Of a stretch of 64,000 bases of DNA, positions 57,311-64,000 are shown in pieces. The position numbers and the translations under genes were made by a program. Within the stretch, counting starts at the first letter, position 1, and each line of letters begins with the position of its first letter. The notes under the pieces are model-generated. The model saw nothing but the letters and a program-made list of their open reading frames with translations. It did not search any database and was not told the origin of the DNA. Origin of the DNA: Asterella californica. Taxonomy: Eukaryota; Streptophyta; Marchantiopsida; Marchantiales; Aytoniaceae. The stretch lies in the NCBI GenBank assembly GCA_036924285.1, contig JAYKYS010000001.1:43213501-43277500 (forward strand). Reading direction: 5' to 3'.

Positions 57311-58711
57311 GATATCTTATCTTGTAACACTCTCAAGAAAACTCTCACCCTAGGTGTTTCACGTCGGGTTCATAAAAAAGAGAGTATGTCGGAGTGTGAT
57401 CCGTCTATCTAGGAAAGCGCCGGGCTTCTGGCTGTGGATGTTTACTCAAGAGGTTGGCTTTCAGGTTACAACAGGGGCTATAAACACTCACATAGGTGTG
57501 TAAGATCCTGTAATATGCTCAGAAAGTGAAATTCAAGTCTAACTAGCAATAATAGGATCAGACGGTGAACTTCAACACTCACGGGAGAGGAGAACTATGA
57601 AGGTTTAGACTTCTAAACTTCCCCTACATGTAAATAAGATCCTACTGAACACACACACGAAGTTTCAGCCTGAGATCAAATTCCAGCACCGAGATGTGGA
57701 CAAAAAAGTTCTGAGTAAGAAAATTATAGCAATTTCTGGTACCCAGGTGGCTATTTCGACCTATAACAGAAGATTGGCCCGATCACTTCCAAAGATTCTT
57801 ACAGGATTTGAAGTCTACAGGATGCTGAACATCCCTGTGAAGTTGGGACTCCTGATTGTACATAGAACTCCAGATCTCCTTCTCTGAAGTCGCTGCTCTA
57901 GATTAAGAGCTTTTCAGATCCTCTCTGCTTCAGCGGCCGCCCTGAATTACTCAGTCACTCAATCGATGCGAAACTTTTTGAGAAATCGTAGCCCTGCTAG
58001 CAGAGAACACAACCTCGAAGTTTTGAAGCAATTTCCTCAAATCTGCTGCAAGTGACACAGAAAACCCTAAATCCAACAAAAGTGATTCAGTTCTGGCACA
58101 ATCCGAACTTCAATTGCTCATAACTCCGTCTTTATTGCCTCAAATCGATCGAGAATTTCACTGAAAGTGCTTGGCATGACGAGCTCTACCCTCCTGTGCT
58201 CTCAGATTTCGAAGTCCCCCCCACCAAATGCTCGAACTCTCCTTAAGACCTCTGTTTCTAAATTAGAGTTACACAAAAGACAAAAATGGACTAATGAGAG
58301 TTCATAGTTCCACTTGGCTGTCCTTTAGTGCCCTAATCCACGTGGTAACTTAACTTCACTCATAGGCTATCACGTTAGCTCCCCTAAAATGCCAACGTAA
58401 ATCTTAAACTACCTAAAATGACACGCAACCCTGAAAGATAACTTAAACCAGCTAGAAAGCGCACATGGACGACAAGTAAATACAACCCATGAGCTCAAAC
58501 CCCTATCAGCATGGAAACCCTAAGTTATGTACATTGAACGTCATAGACAAGTAAGAAGTCACTTGCACAAGCGCACAAATGCTTGAACAAGATAACTAGC
58601 ATACTATCAGCCTACTAGGACTCAAAATAATGTTAACACCGTATGCAAAGGTGTCAAACATATACATAAAGGACTAGAAGTAATATGAGCTAACTTCTAG
58701 AACTACTAAAT
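57311..58711 (-). other. Leader or LTR-like DNA between Q and P
   Basis: Upstream of the Q gag ATG there is no coding sequence for 1.4 kb. It should hold the Q leader and perhaps its 5' LTR, but no second copy is in the window and no primer binding site was recognised. Confidence 0.35.
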
Positions 58712-60253
58712 TCAAGCGTCGGAGTAGAAGTCAAGCATGTAGTCGCCAAGTAGCGCAACATCGCCTATTAAGTTGGAAATGTTGCACAGTAGTCCCAATG
58801 GTCGTCTTCTTGTCTGATCTGTCAGTCGTAACACTCGCTGAGTTTCTTCAAACTTGCTGAAACTCAACGCGTGTGCCGTGTCTTCTGTCATTATATTGAC
58901 TCCTGATCCAGAGTCAATGGGCACTTTCTTAATCACACAACCTGCAACCTCCACTTCCACTTCCAGAGACCCTAGGTCTTCTGCCTCGATGTGAAACAGA
59001 GAAGGTAACTTTGATCTTCTTATCTTAGTAGGTTTCTTCAGTGCTTGAAGTAACAATTTCCTGTAAATTTTGTTATCTTCAATCAGTTGCTTGAAACTTA
59101 TGTTAGCCTTCTGTGTTTCTAGATCAGCTACCACATCATAGTGTGATACTGCCATAGGTTCTTTCTTCATAGATTCCAGTCGACTGTGCTTCTTCGGAAC
59201 CTCCTCGTTCTTGGCCGCAATCCTGTCTTCAGTGGCCGAAGTACGGAAAATCTTGGGTGCGGACGAAGTTGATCGTTCTAGGACTTCGGCCGAAGTTGTA
59301 TCAGCTTCCTTTGGCGAAGTTCCTACTCGTAGTAACTCCTTCTTCAGGAGTTCGCGGACCTCGTCCGTAATGTCAACTGGTACTCTCGGAGGATTTACGC
59401 TCTTCAGTATTTCTTCTTCCTCTTCTTCAGTATCCTCTTCAACTATCTTCTTCTTGGCTTTCTCCTTTGCCTTCTTCTGCTTCTTCAACTCTTTCTTCGA
59501 TTGAGTTTTTAGAGGTGCTTCTTCCGCCTTCCTCTTTGTCTTGAAAGAGCTTCTGGTGTCCACTTTGCAAACCCAAGTTTCTTCTGGTGGCCATCCTTCA
59601 TCTCCAGCGGTTTTCCATTCTTCCAAGTCCACCTTGTGCAGTTGTGCTTCCGTAGGACGTTCTGTTTTGAGATCAAAGCGAACCCCCCGTCTCTCCACAG
59701 GTGGATTGGTACAATCTGCCGTGGCATGCCCTGATTGATGACACTTTGCACAAAGTGCTACATAGCCCAGCTGTTTCTTCGGATGTGGGCAGTTGGGTGA
59801 CCAATGATCTGTACTACCACAATTGAAACAAGACCCATGGGGTGGTGGCTTATTTGCTCATGATTGACTCATTAAATATTTTTGAGAGACATTTTGAGCC
59901 CTCTCTCTTGGTGCAAACCTCAAAATTGGTATGGGTTGGATCGGGGTTGTCGGTGATGGTTGGGAAGGTCTGGGAGATTGAGGTGATGTTACTTGCGATA
60001 TTGACTGTACTCCATATACATCATCTGGAGTCTCTATAAAGAATGAGCTATAATATGACTCGAATGCGGGTGCCCATTCTACATGTGACGCCTGAAATGT
60101 CTTTGCATGTGTACATTCTGTATTGGCATGCCCTTGTTTCTCACAGGTCGTACACCATAAGCTCGGTCGTGACGCCGAAGGTGATTTTCTCCTGTCAGGA
60201 GTCCCTATCATCTGCACTTTCAGATCCGCAAACCTTTTAATCATCTCCCGCAA
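58712..60253 (-). pseudogene. gypsy P gag C-terminus and protease, multiple zinc knuckles
   Basis: A single minus-strand frame of 514 codons, broken by TGA at 59858-59860. Three CX2CX4HX4C knuckles: CTTCEKQGHANTEC (about 60130-60170), then CFNCGSTDHWSPNC and CAKCHQSGHATADC (59730-59840). A Lys/Glu-rich linker follows (KKELKKQKKAKEKAKKK). The protease lies at the end: KKVPIDSGSGVNIMTEDTAH and R-P-L-G-L with LIGDVALLGDYML. The active site is I-D-S-G-S. Pol is missing downstream. This is a plant gypsy gag-pro lineage distinct from Q and R. Confidence 0.8.
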
Positions 60254-60262
60254 ACCTTTTAA

Positions 60263-60960
60263 TCATCTCCTCCATAAGTTGATTACTATCCTTTTTGGCT
60301 TTGCCTTTCTTCTCCTCCAAACTTTTCTTCTCTTTGGACGAAGAGCCTCGTTTGGTTCTTCGTTCTTCTTCGCTAGAGGAGGATGAGCTTGTTGATGATG
60401 ATTCCTCGACTTCGGTCGAGGAAGATTCATTGTCAGAAGATTCCTCCGAGGAAGAGAGTTCTCTTCGACTCTTTTTGTGCTTCTTCCGTCGAGTCGATTT
60501 CCCTTCCTTCTTCTCCTTCTTTTCTCTCTTTCCTTTCTTCTGAGGTGTTTGTCCCTTAGGTTTCGACCCGGTTTGCTGTCACTTTGCTGCCGGAGCAAAA
60601 GAGTCGTTCCAATCCTTCTCACCCCCATGTCATTGTCGCTTGAAGCCTTTGTTCTTCTTATGAACCTTGTCCAAGCTGCGTGGTTCAAAAGATTTTTGTT
60701 GCTGGACTTCGTCGTCCTTGATCCGCTCCGCTAGCTTCAAAAGTTCGGCACACGTCTGAGGTAGCTTCCGCATTCGAAAAAGAGCTTTCTCCGAGCTAGA
60801 CTTGAGTCCCCCAATAAATATATATATTTTGGTCTCCTCAGTCCACTTGGAGAACAAATCTAGCTTAGCACTAAACTCGCGCACATAAGTATGCTTCAAC
60901 CTTACTAACTCAACACCATCTCGAATCCTTTGATACTCTAGAGTGTGACCTTGAGAACCA
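60263..60960 (-). pseudogene. Chimeric gag: gypsy-1-type N-terminal part fused to P-type linker
   Basis: 60630-60899 is gypsy-1-type gag (VREFSAKLDLFSKWTEETKI, then KSSSEKALFRMRKLPQTCAE). After KPKGQTPQKK (about 60555-60585) the text switches to a Lys/Glu-rich then Ser/Glu-rich linker (REKKEKKEGKSTRRKKHKKS, SSSEESSDNESSS) and joins the P frame at MEEMIKRFA. In gypsy-1 the same KGQTPQK is followed directly by its zinc knuckle. A 20-bp duplication (AAACCTTTTAATCATCTCC twice at 60231-60271) lies at the join with P. Confidence 0.65.
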
Positions 60961-61684
60961 CGAAGAAGACTCTGAAATGGATATTTCTACAAACCAAAGT
61001 TGCTAACTGTGATGTTACTTTCCTTGTGGACATAGGAACGACCCATTCTTTCATAAGTTTGAAGTTGGTGAAGAAGTTGGGCTTGGGTTTAGGGTAGACT
61101 ATCTCCAAGGCAGACAAGCCTATTCAGGTGCGCTTTGTCAGAAACAAGACGTACCAAACTTCTAAAGTGGCCTAGGACGTTTGATTTGCATGTGGGAAGT
61201 TGGAGTTCACAGAGAACTTCACGGTGTACGAGATGGATGACATCCATGCGGTCTTGGGAACACTTTCTTGGATAGGTTCAAAGTGGAACTTAGGCGAAAA
61301 CCTTTGAGGTTGAACGTCAGAGTTAAAGGACGGAAGCTGGGAGTGAGGCTGATTCGAAAGGTGCAAAAAATTGACGACTTTGTGATTAATTTGATCAAAG
61401 ATAAACAGATAGACTTCAATGACGGAGTCATGTGTTTGATGGCGGGTGGCGGACAAGAAGAAACATCAAGAGATGTGACTAAACTTCCGAAGGTGCTTCA
61501 CGAAGTGATTAAGGAGTTTGAGGATGTCTTGACAGATGAGTTACCAATTGAGCTACCTTCAAAGCGAGTGGTGGATCACAAGATCAAGGTCTTGCTAGGG
61601 TCAGAGCCACCTTCCAAAGCTCCTTACCGACTCAATCAAGTGGAACTCCTTGAGTTGAAAAGACAACTCGGTGAGCTATTAGCG
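60945..61684 (+). pseudogene. gypsy S, protease to pre-RT region
   Basis: Plus strand, gypsy-1 family. 60945-61180 is a decayed protease (G-T-T-H-S-F-I-S-like site near 61029-61055). 61268-61711 reads RKPLRLNVRVKGRKLGVRLI, DVTKLPKVLHEVIKEFEDVL and TDELPIELPSKRVVDHKIKV, then SEPPSKAPYRLNQVELLELK, the segment directly before RT. Homology to gypsy-1 ends at 61684 (GAGCTATTAGCG), where the T LTR starts. It lies head-to-head with the minus-strand chimeric gag. Confidence 0.8.
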
Positions 61685-63042
61685 TGGTGTCATGGCGAGA
61701 GTATTTCTTGAGGAGGGCGAACCTCTTGACTGTGATCGATCAGGAAAATGATAAAAAAGAAAACAGATTGTTGTCGATGATGAGAATTCAAAATTCTATC
61801 TCTTACGTCCACCAAATACAAATCAAACACTCAGATACTCAGATAGGCTTTTCAAGACTCAAATGAATTTTATTTCAGTGTCGACTCCACCCTCAAAATC
61901 TTCAATTGTCAAAAATCTCTCTCCCCTCTCCTACGCGCGTCTCCTCTCTCTTTTGTCAGTTCTTTCTAAAAAGTTTTCGTCGAAACTGCCGCAGGTTGAT
62001 TTATCTAAAAGATAAACCCCCAGCTAAGCTGCCCCCTACTGTCCTTATAAGCACAACTACTTATCAAAGCAGTACTCTAGCTAAGCTGCCCCTACTGTCC
62101 TTATGCGTACACAACCTCTTTACTAAGCTAACCCCTTGATTAATACAAGTTTCACATCCTTCTTTGCTAAGCTGATCCCTTGATAAATAAAAGGTCCACA
62201 ACCTCTTTTCTAAGCTGACCCCTTGATTACTTAGCTTGATAAATAAAAGTTTCCAGTGCTCTTGATGCCATCTTGATGCCACCTTGAATATACCACAAGT
62301 CATCCAATGTAGGCCGAAGCCCCAACACTTATGGAGCTGCCTCACATGGCTTACAGCCCCCTATATGCGCACCAGGTATCTCTCATGGTATATTCAAAGT
62401 GACATGCGGAGGCTTAGGTCAGGAAGCCCATGATTAAGGGAGATAGTGGTCTCCCGCCTCTAGATATGCAGAACGTGGCTGCATATCCAACATAGACTCC
62501 CTTCCAGGAGGTCAACATGCCGGAATAGGAAACACATGCCAGGGGGAATTGATCTTGAGATCACTTTCCTCCTAGGCAGGCGCCCTATCACTGGGATGGC
62601 CTCTATTTCCGTTCTAAAAGATAATACAATCTGTACATATTCCTATTCCTGAAGAAAATTTTCTGTAAAGTCTTTATTAGCTTTTTCTACACTAACTTCT
62701 CTGTACAACTTCGTTTTTAGCGAATGAAGAGTCAACACTATAGTACTCGCAAACACCTACACACTCACGTTGTCACAGTCTAAAACCTGTACTAACTATT
62801 ACCTAGAACACTTTCTGTCGAAACCGGAAGCATGAAGTCGCTATCCTCGACGAGCGCTGCATTCTGGAACTTTTCCCTTCACGGCGATATTTCAATCCAA
62901 GCTAGGGGGCAGCTTGTCAAGCTTAGCTCTTACCCAGCTTGCCAAGCTAGGATGCAACTTCTTTTACACTACGTACACAATGGAAAAAAATCTCTCTACA
63001 ACTAGTTTTCACTGTATAGGTCCACGTACAACACGACATTCA
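61685..63042 (-). repeat. gypsy T 3' LTR
   Basis: On the minus strand it begins TGAATGTCGTGTTGTACG directly after the polypurine tract and ends CGCCATGACACCA at 61685, so it has TG...CA ends and 1,358 bp. It interrupts element S at a clean point. Inside are degenerate tandem words (CTAAGCTGACCCCTTGAT with variants at 62125, 62170 and 62212, about 42-45 bp apart). The 5' LTR lies outside the window. Confidence 0.7.
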
Positions 63043-63053
63043 CCCCCTCCAAA
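63043..63053 (-). promoter_or_regulatory. gypsy T polypurine tract
   Basis: TTTGGAGGGGG on the minus strand, directly before the LTR start TGAATG. Confidence 0.75.
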
Positions 63054-63184
63054 CTTGCACATCCTCTGGTATGTACCAATCCATCACTTATCCTCGCGAT
63101 TCTCAAAGTCGTCTTCACTCTCATCAATCGTCTCAAAAAGATCTTCATTCGTACTTTCTGATCTTAAGAACTCAGCTAGCTCTA

Positions 63185-63630
63185 CTACCCCCCTCTCTTC
63201 CTGAACAGCTTCATCCGTTTCACGGCAACAGGAAGCTTTAAAGACATACCATCCAACTCTTGCAAAGAATATGTAGTATTCTGATGTACATCTGAGACAA
63301 GGTATGGACCAAACCACCTCCTCGAAACTTTCGGACTGTAGAGTGTTGGTTCTCCAATGTGTTGTCGTATATCAACACCTAGTCTCCAACTTGTATCGGC
63401 TTTGGTCGAAGTCTATGGATCTTATCAAATCTTTCATTGTTTCCAAGTCGAGCCGCCTTCAACCTTCGTTGTAAGCAGGAACTAACGTAGTTCACCACAT
63501 CCTGATACAGACCTTTCCACCAATACCTTTCTTTCATCTTGATGTAAGTAGCCCAAATCCCTCTATGTCCGGTCCACAAGGTATCATGAAACTCCTTCAT
63601 TAGTTGCTGCTTAGTCTGCAGATCGTCCAC
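63185..63630 (-). pseudogene. gypsy T integrase with the catalytic core deleted
   Basis: 63379-63630 has the zinc-binding domain (MKEFHDTLWTGHRGIWATYI, then ERYWWKGLYQDVVNYVSSCL: H-H-C with the second Cys changed). It passes directly into ERFDKIHRLRPKPIQVGD, which normally follows the catalytic core. The D-D-E core is thus missing. After a TAG and a frameshift, 63185-63330 reads RRRWFGPYLVSDVHQNTTYS, the GPY/F domain. No active integrase is possible. Confidence 0.8.
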
Positions 63631-63669
63631 TACTCATGTGAACATCCCATCTCTCCTCTGTGGTCATCT

Positions 63670-63948
63670 TCAAAGATATCCATCACGTAGAAGATAGTCG
63701 TAAGCTTGTTTCTTTATCTCCCTGAACTCTACTTTGCTCCACCTCTCTTGCCTCTCCAACGAACTCAAATAGTACCCTATGTCACGAAGTCTACGTGTGT
63801 AAAGCTCCTCTCTAAACATCAACGGCACCAAGTTTATAACCCGTCGACCAACTTGACACCGAGCATCCTTTCTCTCTTCTTCCTTAGCTTCTAAAAACAT
63901 GACATCCTCGTCTACAAAACGAGCCCTTGACAACATATCTGCAATCAC
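63670..63948 (-). pseudogene. gypsy T RNase H end and integrase N-terminal linker
   Basis: It begins MIADMLSRARFVDEDVMFLE: (N-x)-I-A-D-M-L-S-R is the standard end of gypsy RNase H. It is followed by a charged linker ending KQAYDYLLRDGYL, which leads into the zinc domain at 63630. Upstream coding continues past the right edge of the window. Confidence 0.8.
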
Positions 63949-64000
63949 ATTCTCCTTTCTTTTATATGCTTCAGCTCTGGATTCAAGCTTCTAATATAAG

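Overview
The window looks like plant nuclear heterochromatin. Nearly all recognisable coding sequence is decayed LTR-retrotransposon or related mobile DNA: Ty1/copia, several Ty3/gypsy lineages, a LINE fragment and a PIF/Harbinger fragment. It also holds tRNA-iMet-type primer binding, a chromodomain integrase, and in-frame stops that often look like C-to-T decay. No bacterial operons, rRNA, tRNA or CRISPR were seen. My best guess is a land plant of bryophyte type (for example a liverwort), but this is inference from element content and style only.

Left part (1-5.2 kb). A GC/CT-rich segment lies at 1-950, followed by a fold-back repeat (885-1258). AT-rich DNA follows with two copies of a palindrome-containing repeat family, called H here (H1, H2). 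Between 3.1 and 5.2 kb there is little except a possible eroded copia gag.

Nested retroelement block (5.2-32.3 kb). One degenerate Ty1/copia polyprotein serves as a ruler. It is split at three places: (i) at 5499-15902 by a 10.4 kb composite of family X, with 5-bp target duplications ACTCT/ACTTT; (ii) at 18505-21695 by a 3.2 kb element of family Y, with a perfect duplication AAGCT; (iii) at about 22298-31846 by a Ty3/gypsy chromovirus (gypsy-1) on the minus strand. In (i) and (ii) the copia reading frame is restored across the insertion once one duplication is removed, so these ends are secure. X and Y encode a gag-like protein only: a conserved N-terminal region, a low-complexity middle and a coiled-coil C-terminal part. 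They have TG...CA ends and 5-bp duplications, but their left and right ends are different sequences, so they lack ordinary identical LTRs. This is the most unusual system in the window.

Middle (32.2-42 kb). A PIF/Harbinger transposase fragment abuts the copia 3' LTR. A LINE zinc-finger fragment lies at 33.8-34.4 kb. A possible spliced host gene lies on the minus strand at 38.3-38.8 kb (low confidence), with a GC-rich upstream region to about 39.9 kb.

Palindrome field (42-47 kb). AT-rich DNA is packed with near-perfect hairpins, two further H copies in inverted orientation (one has a 50-bp perfect palindrome) and repeated TGAATATGCATGC-type words.

Right part (47-64 kb). A 157-bp tandem duplication precedes a second Y element (50189 to about 52740). 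The rest is a mosaic of partial gypsy elements: R (gag-protease, plus strand), Q (gag-protease, minus), P (gag-protease with several zinc knuckles and a chimeric gag, minus), S (protease to pre-RT, plus) and T (3' LTR plus integrase pieces, minus, running off the right edge). None of these elements appears able to act alone.
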